A program made the position numbers and the translations under genes. This document shows positions 12,634 through 25,930 of a stretch of DNA of 64,000 bases, piece after piece. The DNA lies in contig NC_057766.1 in NCBI RefSeq assembly GCF_010389155.1, positions 43,286,463-43,350,462 of the forward strand, written 5' to 3'. The notes under the pieces are model-generated. The model worked only from the letters and a program-made list of their open reading frames with translations, made no database searches and was not told where the DNA came from. The stretch is from Erigeron canadensis. Lineage: Eukaryota > Streptophyta > Magnoliopsida > Asterales > Asteraceae. Numbering within the stretch: the first letter of the stretch is position 1; each line of letters opens with the position of its first letter.

Positions 12634-12639
12634 TAAGTA

Positions 12640-14087
12640 GAAAAAATACAGGAAGTATTTGGTTAAACTGGTTTTTAATCTAACTCATGAAACCATTATG
12701 ATGATTGGTATATATGAAAAGTATATAAATAGGGATTATTTATAAAAATAAGATATATTAACGATGAATATAGAAAGGAATTGAAACAAACCCTATAAAG
12801 AGTAGACCCACTTATCCCTCTGAATTTTGCTTACAATAAAAAAGGGACCCTCTTTAAAATGTTTAGTTTATTTATAAGCCTGACTCATGTCGACGGTTGT
12901 GATGTACATAAGGGATTGTTTTGCCGTCAGATTTTGACACGTGGTTAAATGTCAAACTTGTTGCCTGCTTGGTATATCTGAAGCCAACCTTAACTAAAAA
13001 ATGGGCTTTGAGCATCCATCGGTGGATGTTGGTCTATATCTATCGATCTATGATCTATATCAACATAGACTAATTTTTTTTAATTGCGTTGTAAACAAAA
13101 CGGAGGTTAGCATAATGTATGATTCTTTTTAATTTTTTATGTTTATTGACGATGACAATCAATGCAAATTTAAAGTTTATGTTTCTTGATATCGTATAGA
13201 CTGTCGTTAGCGTATATAAAATCTTTTATTATATTTAAGCACAGTTGTTTTAATATTTTATCGACCAATCACATCTCTCGATTTTTTAATATTGATTTTT
13301 ATTTTCAATTTTGACTTTAATTTACACTTTTTTGTTTTCCATCACAAATTTACACTTTTTACCCAATCATTTTAATATAGTAAACAAATAATAATAGCTA
13401 ACATATAATTGATAGAATAATAGCTAACATTTATCTAATAAAATAATCACTATTATATATCCAATAATATGTTTTATCATATATATATATATAATTAATT
13501 ATTTAAAAATAAATTATAATTAATGTAAATATATTAAGATTTTAATAGTAATTGTACTATTTTAATTTTGATTTTAATTTTAATATATATCACAAGTAAA
13601 AGACAGTTGAACTAATGACTTATTAACCAATCACATCGCTCGATTTCATCATATTGACTCTCAATGATATCATCATTTGGTTTTTTACATAATTTTATTT
13701 AATTAATAAAAAATAAATGACTAAATTAAATATTTTTACAGTGTTATTAAAATTGGTTTCTATCTATAAAGCTCGATTTTCACATACGAACAATTGTACA
13801 TTGCAGTATCTTGAGTTAAGTCGAGAAGGGGCTTTAAGGTGTTAATAAGTGACAAAGATCAGAAGACAAAAAAACACTACAATAAATTTCGTCTATAAAG
13901 AAGTCTTTCAAATGATGAAGGGGGGTATATGCTTGCAATGTTCTTTTATTACATTATTTTTCTTTCTATTAGCGTAACATTCTTGGCATTTGAATCGAAC
14001 ACTTAGTATTTACTTATATCTTCAACTTTGAACTTATAAGCTTTTATGAGTTACATTACTAATAATATCATAAGTCTCGTGTCCAGT
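12640..14087. other. AT-rich intergenic with old dispersed repeats
   Basis: No gene seen. ACCAATCACATCTCTCGAT at about 13263 and the related ACCAATCACATCGCTCGAT at about 13625 begin two copies of a degenerate unit that recurs near 61490-61560. The family is not identified. Long A/T tracts separate them. Confidence 0.45.
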
Positions 14088-16109
14088 TGAAAGGACTCAA
14101 CCCAAATGAAAGCGTAATTATTGAAAAAAACACAAAACCTTATACTTTATACTTAGAAAAATACGGCAATTTTTCGCGAAAAATCAAAATGTTGCAATTC
14201 AAGAAAAGACACTTGTAGTGTTCTTAAAATGATGTAACTAGATTACTATATAAGTTTCAGGACCCCAAAAGGTCAAACGAAGGCTCGGGAAAAAAACAAG
14301 GTTCGAGATCAGTGGAGCACGACCTTTGTACAAGGCAAGAGCCGTGCTCTGTGACACAAAGGCCGTGCTTTCTGTTGTACACCAAAAACACTCCTTTTGA
14401 CGTTTTTCAACATTTCGACTCAATTCCAAACATTCCCAAGCACTATTACTGACTCAAATAAGATCATATCAAGCGAACAAACATTTCATAAGCTTACATT
14501 AGATAACATGTACATTTCAACATAAGTAGGGCATGTTACCCATTTCATCACATAACCCAAAACTTTCATTTGACTTCCAAATTTAACAAGACTAGTTACC
14601 ATCACCCAAAATGAACATGATACATAACCACAAGATTCAAAACGCCAAGATTGTATCAAGAGCCAAAGAGGTGGGATGAACTAAGCCTCTAAACCAAAAG
14701 TGTGTCATTCAACCAAGAATGACCTAATACCTTCAAATGTCTTGCAAATGTCAACTTCAAGCTCTAACCAATTCTTCCAATTCAACCACACTAGTTCCTT
14801 CTTCTGGAACTACCTATAAAAGGGGTAAACAACTAAAATATAAGCAAAGGCTTAGTGAATATACTTGCATACATTTACGAACACGAAGGAAGGCAAGTGC
14901 AAAGACTTTCACATGTAACCTATGACACCGTCATGTCACATTTACATGCTCACTTTGCACACTATCAACACATATATGGATCCATATAAGCTAAACAACA
15001 TAATCATGATCATCTATCGGGGTTCTTAGGCCACCAGAGGTTCTTAGGCCTCAATCAATCAACTATCGGGGTTCTTAGGCCCCAGAGGTTCTTAGGCCTC
15101 ATAAACAATGCCTCACATGGGCTTAACGCCAAACCAATTACCATGCTTGGAACATTCACATCTCATGGTAATTGGCCCAACGTATACATAAAGGTATGCA
15201 AATATACTCATCTCCTCCGCGTCAAAGACAATAACGCTAAACGATCAAGCACAAGCAAGCTTCAACCTATGATCATACCGTAAAATGCATAAGCTTACAT
15301 TCACAACTATGACTAGTTCAACCTAGTCACACTCAATCACTACCCTTTTCCTAAACCCAAACCCAACCCATTTGTCATTGAGTTACTTCCATTCTTAAGA
15401 TTAACATTAAGTAGTTCAACCTACCATTTTTATCCATAGTTCATTAACTAGCAAAAACTCATAATTTCTCATAAACTCAAATTATCACATAACCTTATCA
15501 ATTTCATAATCAAATACATCATATAACTCAATGACAACTAGGTTAACTAAGGAATTGGGAAAAAATTAACCATAATTCAAATTCTAGTAAAAACCCCCAA
15601 AGTGGTTCATCCATGAACCCTAATTTCTCAATAACAACAGAAATAATGAAATAGAAATCAATACCTCAACTTTGGAAGATAATAACTTAGGTTTTTAATT
15701 CCCAAATTTCTCTCTTTTTCTTATTAAATTTCGGCCACCACTTAAAATAACCAAAGCCCTAAATTTCAAACTCTTGAATGGAGATATATTGATGGTGATG
15801 ATTGTTAGGATGATTTCTAGTCTTGGATTTGAAGGATTAACACTTGATTTTGGAAAGAATAGAAAGGAATTGCATGAGGGAATGAAGATGAAGGTAGTGG
15901 AATTATGAGTTTGAAGAAAAGAGTTAGGCTGGCACATTTTGGGGGTGCCACGACCCACTTCAAAAATTGTGGGTATTTTACCCGCTATCCGCTAAAGTTC
16001 CAACTAAATTAACCCCATATTCAAAAATAAAATACTAGGATATTAATTTAATGTCAAAACTATAAAAAGGGGTTAATTTCTTTTACCTTAAAATCTTTGG
16101 GGTGTTACA
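14088..16109 (-). mobile_element. Solo LTR, Gypsy-type, copy A
   Basis: Read on the minus strand it begins TGTAACACCCC and ends ...TTCA, so both ends are TG...CA. It is flanked by perfect 5-bp duplications CCAGT (14083-14087 and 16110-16114). It is 2,022 bp with no internal coding region, so this is a solo LTR left by recombination between the two LTRs. A TGTAACACCCC start is common in plant Ty3-gypsy LTRs. It aligns over most of its length with copy B at 40120-42208. Confidence 0.85.
15013..15100. repeat. Minisatellite inside solo LTR A
   Basis: Two tandem units of about 45-50 bp, each with CTATCGGGGTTCTTAGGCC followed by AGAGGTTCTTAGGCCTCA. In copy B the same LTR position (after ATATGGATCCATATAAG) holds a different array. 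Confidence 0.75.
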
Positions 16110-16285
16110 CCAGTGTTAGACATAAGTCTAAAATCTAGTAATAATTATTTTTACGATAGTAGATATTTAGGAGGTGGACTTATGATATAAAATGTATAAT
16201 TTTATTGTGCACGCTAATCAATTCTTCTATTGCTATATAAGTTAGATGTTGTCTTTAGTTTGATCATGTTTATATATATATATAT

Positions 16286-16674
16286 GGGGACAATCAAATA
16301 AGAACAGTTTTAAAATGAGAATGGTGAGACTAGTTAAAAAACATCATTTTGATGCATTAAAAGTTCATAAAACTAACATAGTGCTTAACTAATTATCATT
16401 ATTTAAGTGTTTAACAAGACATTGATCCTTCAAAATCGAAAATATCACGTTTTTTGGTGGATGCATCATTTTGAAGAATATGCATCCAAGATGGATGCAC
16501 AAAACAAAAAACATGATTTTTTCGATTTTGACGGATCAATGTGTTGTTAAACACTTAAATAGTGATAATTAGTTAAACACTGTTAGTTTTATGGACTTTT
16601 AATGCATCAAAATGATGTTTTTTAACTGTTCTCACCGTTCTTATTTTAAGACTGTTCTCACCGGAGTGTTACCC
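16286..16674. mobile_element. Palindromic MITE in a TA microsatellite (1)
   Basis: About 390 bp with long inverted arms: AAAACATCATTTTGATGCATTA at left pairs with TAATGCATCAAAATGATGTTTT at right, and the ends read GGGGACAATC and GTGTTACCC. Both ends lie in (TA)n tracts. No coding capacity. It fits microsatellite-targeting MITEs. Confidence 0.75.
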
Positions 16675-16690
16675 TATATATATATATATA

Positions 16691-17006
16691 GGGGAAAGAT
16701 ATTTTGAGACCAACTAAAAAAAGTCCAAAAAAGGACCATTGATTTTCGTAAGTTACACACCACCATCATGATCTACTACGATATACAAGACTTTTTTGTA
16801 AAAACACTAAGATTTTCCAGCGACGGACCCACAGAAAAATCATGTGTAAGTTAACTTACACATGATTTTCTGGTGGGTTCCTTGTCGGAAAGTCTTAGTG
16901 TTTTTACAAAAAAGTCTTGTACATCGTAGTAGATCATGATGGTGTACAAAAATCAATGGTCCTAGTTGGTCCTAAAATAAGAGGTGGTCTCAAAATATCT
17001 CACCCC
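16691..17006. mobile_element. Palindromic MITE in a TA microsatellite (2)
   Basis: A nearly complete 316-bp palindrome. AGGGGAAAGATATTTTGAGA at the left pairs with the complementary end at 17006, and the fold centre is GTAAGTTAACTTAC near 16855. It lies between (TA)n runs only about 16 bp after the preceding element. Confidence 0.8.
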
Positions 17007-17021
17007 TATATATATATATAT

Positions 17022-17195
17022 ATGGATGAGTTAGATTATCGCCGTCGTTGGAGGATCATGGTGGTGGTCGGAGATGATGGTGGTGGTGGTGGTGGTGATG
17101 GTGGTGGTCGGAGATGATGAAAAATGAATGATTGAGAAGAGTCCCTAATGGTCCCTAAAATAAGAAGTCCCTAATTTAATTTTTCTCCCTCTCTC
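17022..17195. mobile_element. Half copy of the 10085-10612 MITE
   Basis: Holds the GGTGGTGGTCGGAGATGATG interior and the right end (GGTCCCTAAAATAAGAAGTC) of the element at 10085-10612 but no left end. It is again bounded by (TA)n runs. Confidence 0.6.
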
Positions 17196-18187
17196 TATAT
17201 ATATATATACATATGAAGGTCTAAGGTTGGTTGCGGTTGACAGCAACATAAATTGGCTACAATAGGTGAAAAATCAAAGAAGCATTATGTATATTTTCAA
17301 ATTAAAAGGTTTAATTTGACAAAAAACTTAAGAATTTCTACCTTGATGCACCCACCATGACTGTAATCCGCTGCATATTTGATTTCCTCATATATATATA
17401 TATATATATATAAATGTATGTAAAGTAAAATGACGAAGTAAGTGAAAAAGTGTTGGTTTGTAGGGATATGCCGGTTTAACGCTAAACTGATACCATTATA
17501 GATAAAAATGAAGAAGTTATTGTTAAGAATGAACTTCTTGAATATCAAAATTAGGCATAGTGATCATTTTAAAGAATAAATTATTAATTAGTGGAATTGA
17601 GGTAATTATTACGAGTATTTGATCTTGCATCATTTTACCCTTTGTTGTGTTAGTGTATATATTTATATACTTGTAATATACAGTAGGTAAGAATCATAAC
17701 ATGTACATAGACCCATTTTGTAACAATACATCCACGGTCCATTTTGTTTTTCCATTATCCTTGTGAACCATAGAGATAGATGGGCCATGGTCCCCATGGA
17801 CACCTTGTTACAATATGGGACTATCCCAAATACATATATATATGTCTATATTACAAGTACATAAATTTGATAATATGCACAAATATATTCTAGATTCAAT
17901 TGAGAGATGAAATTCACTTCGATGGCGGACGTTGTTCTTACACCCTGAGCCATGTGGTCAATTTGTACAATGACATTTTTAAGAGGAAATAGAGACGGGG
18001 ATTTGAGAGATTACTTCTGACTAAACTGAAATGAACTTACTTGATACTTTGATCGCATATGTGCCTTTGAAAAGTCTTGGCATGTTTGTCACTATATTGT
18101 TAGGAGTGTATAAATTTAATTGGGGAATTTTTTACATTTTCATCTATTTCGTTTATAATTGCCTAGAATGCTACCTATGGCGGCGGT
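17196..18187. other. AT-rich intergenic sequence
   Basis: No gene or complete element seen. A (TA)n tract at about 17392-17412. The last 8 bp (GCGGCGGT) are the left target duplication of the following hAT element. Confidence 0.45.
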
Positions 18188-18568
18188 TAGGGGTGAGATT
18201 GTATCAGTTTTTAAAAATCAAAAACCGTTGGATTCGATTTAGTCGGTTCGAATTCTCGGTTTTTTGGTTCGGTTTTGCTTCTTTTCTTTTTTTCTTTCTT
18301 ACACAAAATTGATAACACATCTATTAATCTTTCTAATTAATCATGATTAATTAATAACTGTTGTTTGTTATGTCTCGGTTCTCAAATGGAGCAGTTTAAC
18401 TTATGAAGAAATTAACACTTTTTATAGAAAAAGTTGTATGACTTGTATATTACATGCACGTCACTTAGTGATAACATTGTTGATTTATTACATAGATTTA
18501 CAAGTATGAATGGATTGTAATTAGTCATTACTTACAGCAATGGTCATAAAAAACGTTAAAGAGATTAT

Positions 18569-18846
18569 GGGTATGTTTGATACAAAAGTTTGGAGCTGGG
18601 GCTATAGTTAAGAGCTTGAGGTTGGAGCTTGAGGTTGAGGCTAGGGGTTGGGGCTTTTTTTTCAACTCTCTTCCTACGAGTTTTTATTTTAAAAACCTTT
18701 TGGGGCTTTTAGGAGTTTTTCGGGACTAGAGCTTTTGATTTCTTATATTACCAAACAGGGCTATAATTTTCGAAGGAGCTTATTTTTAAAAGCTAAGGGC
18801 TTTTAAGCCCTTAAAAGCTCCTAAAATCGCCTTGCCAAACAGACCC
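18569..18846. mobile_element. Short TIR element nested in the hAT
   Basis: Imperfect inverted ends GGGTATGTTTG and CCAAACAGACCC. Interior has repeated GGGGCTTTT/AAAAGCTCC-type stretches in both orientations (AAGGGCTTTTAAGCCCTTAA near 18800). Resembles a hAT MITE, but no target duplication was found. Confidence 0.5.
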
Positions 18847-19505
18847 ATATATATGTATATTGCCACAGGTAGGTGGTTTTACTTTTTGTATTAAGCCGTT
18901 AGATGAGGAATATATTCAATTTTAACCATTTAAAGTCCCCTTTTAAGACGGTAAGTTTGTTTGAGGCTTAATTAACATGTGTGGATTAATGCATGCAGGA
19001 ATATCGAACACCCTAAGTTTTTGGATGATAGCTGGTTTTTTGAAAAAGTCAAAGTATGGACGGTTAAGAAAGAGATATTCCCGCAGGGCTTAAAACGCAA
19101 AATCCGGGCTTCTAACTTTTGCATCATATAAATACAGCTATTGCAGGAGGGAATTCCCCATCACTACTCTCCCAAACAAACGTGACATGATTATGGTTTT
19201 GATATAGAGTGTAGTTTGTTAGTTTAGGATGTGATGTCATTAATGGTTAATTTTGTAATATTGTTTGTAGATTAAGGCCATTATTTTTGTCATGTAATGG
19301 AATCTTATGGTTGAGATTTTCAGTTTCGATTAGATGCAAGTTTTATCAATTATTTGAATTTGTGATGGTGTTCATGAGTTGTATTCATATGTAGTGTTTA
19401 ATTCGTATAAAATTCTTATTGGTTGTGCCTGTATCATGTTTGTTTTAATTTGTGCTTTTTAGATTGTTGGTTATGGATACAAACAGAATTGAAACCGATT
19501 TGATC

Positions 19506-19536
<31 letters not shown>

Positions 19537-20078
19537 CTGACAAGTGATTTCTGATTACTAATATTGTAACGGATAATTCACAGGTTGATAGTTGTATATG
19601 GGAACATATCTAAGGAGTGACATACATTGAAGGAATATGTTGTAAGTAGCACTGCAGACAATGTTCTAGCGATATAAAACAAGATGATAGATTTGCTAAG
19701 ACGATTGAATTAGAAAATTGTGTTTATGGCTCATGTTTTGGATACTTAAATATTACTCGTACTATATATTTTCAACAAGTAATGTACGTAATTAAAGTTC
19801 TAACTTTACAACCCTTTGTCTTCTTGTCTCTCATGATAATGTGATTAAAAATGAAAGTATTACGTCTGGCAAAAGTGTTGGCTTAGTTAAGTTAGAGTTT
19901 GCAAACGAGATTGAACAAAGAAGAAGGTGAAGTTGCAAGCGAGAAGATTAGACTATATAGTTGTTATTTTATTCATCATTTAATTCATCCTTATTCTACT
20001 ATTATAACATACTCACAACACTAAATGTATCAAGTTATATGATTTTGTTTTACAGCAGTTGAGGTCAAATTATATTTA

Positions 20079-20366
20079 GGGATAATGGCATATGAATGTA
20101 ACCATCTATGACAAAATGGTTATGTAATATAGTAACCTACCTAGGTGACTATGTAATGTATGCACCTATGTTTAAAATATATACGGACCTTACATAATAT
20201 TGCCAAAAAATTACATAGGTCCTTACATTGATTAACCCAAATAAAAAGGTCCTTACATACTATAGCCAAAAAAACATATGTGCATACATTACATAACCAT
20301 CTGAGTAGGTTACTACATTACATAACCATTTTGTCATAAGTAGTTACATTCGTATGTCATTATCCC
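20079..20366. mobile_element. Palindromic MULE-type MITE
   Basis: 288 bp with about 120-bp inverted arms: GGGATAATGGCATATGAATG at the left and its imperfect inverse at the right (CATTCGTATGTCATTATCCC). Perfect 9-bp target duplications TTATATTTA occur at 20070-20078 and 20367-20375. Internal blocks such as GGTTATGTAATATAGTAACC and GGTCCTTACAT recur in both arms. Confidence 0.8.
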
Positions 20367-21189
20367 TTATATTTATATATCAGTTAGTTTGGGATTGAGG
20401 TATATGAATATATCGACGTGCCAATCCCCGACTTATTAATCTGAACACAACATGAATACCAATTCTAAAAAACATAATATTGTAGGAGTAATTGGCACAA
20501 AAAAAATAAAATACCAGGTGACTTACATAACTCGGATCCCCCAACGAAAACATAATCGGGAAAGTAACTCAATCCACCCTCAAAACATTGCTTCTTCGAG
20601 AATTATTGTCATAATGATGGAACCTTTAAGATGTGTTACTAGATACTAATTATCAAAATGCCTTGACCCAAAATTCAGTATGCGTTAGTTAATGTTATAT
20701 TTTGCCAAACTTCCAATTCTTCTAATACAACTATCGTTGAAGTTGTTTTTTTATGTTTGGTTTTATGTTAAAAGGGCCTAATTTGTTTTTATTTTGTTAT
20801 TCAAAAGTATAGCATATGATATGTAGGTTACTTAAATATTTTATTAGGTGTAATCCAAGCAACGCACGGGTATTGCATTAGTTATATTTGTTGGTAATTT
20901 GTTATTCCTAATTAGTTATGATAGATAGTGTAATTAATAACAGAAAATTAGATATATCACTAAATTACACCAATAGATAAATTGTAAAATGATATAAAGC
21001 AAATTAAATTATATATATATATATGGCTTTGGTTTGGTTTTGGCGATCGGTTTTTTAATATGAAATCGAAAACCGAACCAATCCTTTCGGTTTTTAGAAT
21101 ACCAAAACTAAACCAATTGGTTCGTTTTTTTTTGGGATTTTTCGGTTTTCGGTTTTCCGGTTTGGTTTTTGCTCACCCCTAGCGGCGGT

Positions 21190-23014
21190 GTCGGTGACGA
21201 CGACGATTGGTGATGGTGGCGGTGGCGGCGAATAGTGTAGGTTATTGATGTAAAGTAGTTTTGCCGAATTGTTGAAACTTATTTCTTTAAAAAAAACAAA
21301 TTTGCTTTATATATTTGAAATATGGAAAATGATTGATCAACCTAACTCATATTATTAAAAATCAACCAAAAAACTTAACAATTTAACATGTGGATTCCAT
21401 TAATTTTCTTTCCTAATCTTGCTCCCTTATTTTTCCACATGTCATTATCTTACTATTAGACATATCTTTAGTCACACAAATTAGGTTGATTTATCATTAT
21501 CTTTAAAATATACTTAGAAAATTTTAATTTTAATTTAACATTTTAGAAACCATGTATCATTGCATATCATGCTAATAATATTCTAGTCTATATAAAATTG
21601 AAATGTATACCAAAAGTGTTTATAGTAAATCCTGAATTTAATCAAATTGAACTTTGACTTTCAGGTATTTTAGGTATTCGTGTAATCTAGAAGCATGTAT
21701 AAAATATTTGAGTTCGAGTTTCACTTCCCGTATTTGTGAGTGGATTGATAGGTTTTTTTTTAAAGTCTTAGGTTTATCCAGACATGGGTGTAATTTAATT
21801 AGGATTAAAAGTAAACTAAAATGTCAGTTCTAAAAAAATGTTATATAAAAAAATTTGTGTTTTAACAATAATCATTATCTATATGCTAATAAACTTCGAA
21901 ATTGAAAATTGGGCTTTCTAGATGTGAGCTTGGTTCAGGTAGATCTGGTTCAATATAAAATAATCGTTTGGTTCTCAGAAATTACAACAAATAATGCACG
22001 TAAAATATAAAAAAAATTTAGGTTGTTATATTCCAAAGTCAATGTTGATATCAAGAAATACCCAAAGTACATAAAAGCAATATAAGAAACATAACCATAA
22101 AATCAAGGATGGTAAAACACACATCTACCTTTTTTATATCATGTACACAAATTATTGTCTTCTTGGACGATGTGAAATGTATAACCATACTTGTTGCATA
22201 TCTTTTGTACTTAAGCAATGAACAGTCACAGGGCAACTCTCCTTTGGCATGTCATAATAATATCATGTGACACATGAATCACGTTATAACATACATGCCA
22301 ATAGAGAGTAGTCCTTTAAATGATCTTGCTTGATGAATGATCTACCGTTGAAGTTTTAGTTGAAACTTGTGATGGCTTGGTTGGTTTGACCATCATTGTT
22401 TTCTTTTATACGAGTTCAGGTGATGGAATAAACCAAATAACGAATTGGCATATGCCTGAATGGAAACATCTATGCATTTGGAAAAGTGCCTTTTTCTTAT
22501 TCATGTTATTATGTTTATTTTATGCACACCTAAAGAAAAAAAAGGAAAAGAAGAAGCAGATTCTTTCGATTGTTACAGAAAAATCTTCCAAATTTTCAAG
22601 ATGGATATTAAGTGGCATATCCTATTTGGTCATTTTGAACTTTTTCTCAAATCAAATTCGAATTATTCTTGTTATATTAATCCGAAACTCTAATTCATGA
22701 CCCTATAATTTTTAATTGAACACACACACATTTTCATTAACAACATATATTTAAGTGAAACTAACTTCCCCTGTCAACAAATTCCATGATGTAAAAGCGC
22801 AAATTAGACACTCCATGAAATCCCAAAACCCATATCCATATATACACGATCAATAGTTTTATTTCTGAAATTCAACCACCAGTTTATATTCTTTTGTCTA
22901 TTGAGGTTACTCATTGCCTAACCTAGATAGTGTTAATCACTTACTCATTTTGGCTTATCTAACCAGCCTCTGTTTGTGAAAGTTGGGAATGAAAGTTTTT
23001 CTTTGTTCCTATAA
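21190..23014. other. AT-rich intergenic sequence
   Basis: Starts with a GGCGGTGGCGGCGAATAGTG tract related to the one at about 60205-60310. No gene supported. A frame at 22377-22700 shows Lys-rich low complexity and no recognisable domain. Confidence 0.4.
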
Positions 23015-23815
23015 GGCCTTTCCCAACAGTGAACACTTTCTCACCTCTTCCTTGCTGCCACGTCATCGCCACATCTTTTATTTCTTACATCTCAATTTCT
23101 TGACATACTCTTCCCGACAATACCTCTTCCTCACTTCTTCCTTATTTCTTCCTCAATATTTTATTATTTTTTAATTTTATTAAAACATATAGATATTAAT
23201 CACAAATTTATATAAAAAAAATCATTAATAAATAAACAACATTATGTTTATTAAAAAAATTAACATTGAAAAAATTTACATTATTGTAGCTGGACATGCT
23301 GATATCCTGATGGATTAAAAAAAGATTGTCATAGTGGATTAACGCCCGAGAAAGACGCAAAACCTCTTGGCGATGGCCGATGGGTTACTCGTTGTCGGTG
23401 AAAATGAAGAATTAACAGTTGATGGAAACGGAGTTTCGAATAGGTTTGTCCACATATCGTTAGCGGGTGATCGAGTTTCCTTGCTTTTTTTAAATATTGT
23501 AGTATGAAAATATAGAGGTTGTTAAAAAGTTTACGCGTATGAGATATATATGTCAACATTACAAACTTCGAATTTCTTAAAATGCACAAACCTAAAACAT
23601 TCTCATGATATAAAAATAAATGTGTTAAATAATTATAAATAACATTTATTAACATATATATATATATAATAATATTAAAAAGCAAGAATTTTTGTCGTTG
23701 CATATTCTCCGTGGCGACATGATTTCCAGTGACACACCCATGACCCTTTCGTGCTAATGGTGTCACGATGGTGAAACTCCTGTGACACAATGGTGACTCT
23801 CCGTTGGGAGAGGTC
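23015..23815. mobile_element. Harbinger/Tourist-type MITE
   Basis: Inverted ends GGCCTTTCCCAACAGTG and, inverted at right, GACCTCTCCCAACGGAG, flanked by TAA target duplications (23012-23014 and 23816-23818). A 3-bp TAA duplication with GGCC-type ends is the PIF/Harbinger signature. The 801-bp interior encodes nothing recognisable. The reading frame at 23329-23790 lies within it and is not a gene. Confidence 0.65.
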
Positions 23816-23983
23816 TAATGAGTTTCTCATGCATAGATGATACAATTTTGCTCAAATCCCCCAAATCCAAAAGTCGAAACTTCAATAAAAATGAGATAAT
23901 GCGTTACATATATAACATGTAGTAATAAAAGCCGTGTATGATAGGAATAACAACAAAATATAAAGGGACAAATAATCCTTATA

Positions 23984-25165
23984 TAATATAACAATTGAAT
24001 TTTGAAACAACTCTAATCCTTAAATAATCTCTCTTCATAATTATTGGTATAAGTCTAAAAGCATACTTTACAATTATATGAAGCATGAGTATTTAATTGT
24101 TGATTAGTTATTATGTGGGTTATTATTTATTATAGTAGGTTTATGTGCAAAGAAGAGTAATAATGAGCATTAGGAAGATGAAAAATAGATAATTTATCAT
24201 ATTAATGACATTGGGAAGTTGAAGTAAGCTGTCCAGATTCAGAATTTGTGGTTAGTTTGTATCATAAGTAACACATTTATTTTATGCAATTATCATGGTG
24301 GTTTATTTAACCTATATATATTATACGACAATTCTCAAAGAACGAAAATATTATTATACATATCATAATACCATTTAGCCACTCACCATACATATATCAG
24401 TATACCACAATTGCATAAATCTGACCATACGACAAAGAATTTGGAAAACACATTCTCAACAAAACTTCAATAAACTTAAATTATACGAGAGAATGAAAAG
24501 CCCAAAAGATTATGGAAAGTTTTTGTTATTAATATGTAGGTGGTTAATGAGAGTTTATTGGGTTGGAGTTATAGAATTTCATTGGTTTCTAATGAGGGTC
24601 TATATATATATATATATAAGAGGAATTCATTCTTCAATTCCAACTTTGCATTCTTCTCTCATAAAAAGTTAGTATTCATAAGTATATCTAAAGCTAAAAA
24701 TTATTTCTTCGAATGGGGAAGGGTAATGTTATTGTTGTAAAACAACCTAAGGAAAGAGATTTTATTTTTTAGAATCAAGTTAACAAAGAATCTACGGGCC
24801 CGATTGTTGTCATGATTTGTAGGCGGCGGGATGTGATAAGTTTGAAGAATAAGTACATGAGTACCGACTACATCATCTCTGATGCAAAGGTGTATAATAT
24901 AAAAGTTAGGTTTTGAAACAACTCTAAATCTTAAATAATCTCTCTTCATAATTATTGGTATAAGTCTAATAGCATAGTTTACAATTGTATGTAGCATGAG
25001 TATTTAATTGTTGATTAGTTATGTGAGTTATTAGTAGGTTTATGTGCAATCATGTGGGTTATTACTAGGTTTATGTTCAATTGTATATTATTAGAAGAGT
25101 AGTAATGATCATTAGGAAGTTGAAACATAGTAATTTATCATATTAATGATTATTAGGAAGTTGAA
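23984..25165 (+). repeat. Two direct copies of a 250-bp repeat
   Basis: Copy 1 (about 23990-24240) and copy 2 (about 24905-25165) share CTCTCTTCATAATTATTGGT, GCATGAGTATTTAATTGTTG and AATTTATCATATTAATGA. A third partial copy of the start (ACTCTAAATCTTAAACCTC) is at about 25420. The unit begins TATAATATAAAAGTTAGG, reminiscent of Helitron 5' ends, but the family is not established. Confidence 0.6.
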
Positions 25166-25930
25166 GTATCATTAGGAAGTTGAACCATAGAATACTAAAT
25201 GATACACCTCGACATGCACATGTCCAGATTCAGAATTAGAAGACAACTAAAATATATAGGTTTCTTTATATGATAAGTAACACATGTTTATTTCATGTAA
25301 TTACATTACGAAAGAATCCCAAAACATGAAACTGTTATACACATAGTGGTTTATTTAAACACTTTTTTTCATCTCCATATTTTTATCTATAACTATATAT
25401 AATATAAAAGTTAAGTTTTTGAACCAACTCTAAATCTTAAACCTCTTTCTTCTTAATGATCATTATAAATGTTAAAACTTGATTATGGAGATGGTTTGAT
25501 AAATGTTAAACTTTGATTATTATGACCATCCATTAATAAAGTTCTTTCATATTCATTTTCTTCATTGAAACAAATAAATGATAATGAGTGGTAATATTGA
25601 ATCACCACTTTCAATTCATAGTTTCAATTGAAACAAATAAATGATGTGAAATTTGTAAAGTTGTATGGAATTAGAAGTATCATACAATATTTTTACTAAC
25701 AAATGCCGAATTCAATATCAGTTCACTTTCAAGATTTTTTTTTATTTGTTATTATGCTTTTGTTTTCGCAGTTACTTCGTCAAGGCAAGGAAAGATATAA
25801 TCTAAACTCACTTTCTATTCTTACAAGTTTTAAGTATTCTAATTGTCATGATATTATTACAGATGGTTGTTGAAACTTTTCTTTAATTCTATACTACAAG
25901 TTTATGGTACATACATGAAGAACTATGTAA

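Larger units (their letters stand above)
18188..21181. mobile_element. 3-kb non-autonomous hAT element
   Basis: Ends TAGGGGTGAG (18188) and CTCACCCCTA (21181), flanked by perfect 8-bp duplications GCGGCGGT at 18180-18187 and 21182-21189. Subterminal regions carry repeated AACCGAAA/TTTCGGTTT motifs, typical of hAT ends. In 2,994 bp there is no transposase reading frame. It hosts a MITE at 18569-18846, a MULE-type MITE at 20079-20366 and a 27-bp poly-T tract near 19509. A Helitron-like terminal string (CAACGCACGGGTATTGCATTAGT) lies at about 20860. Confidence 0.8.

Noticed and set aside
20850..20885. CAACGCACGGGTATTGCATTAGT as a Helitron 3' end
   Set aside because: Resembles Helitron termini, but the hairpin stem is missing and TTAG replaces CTAG; noted only as a similarity.
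22377..22700. 107-codon plus-strand frame with a hydrophobic stretch
   Set aside because: AT-rich spacer, Lys-rich low complexity, overlapping alternative frame, no recognisable domain.
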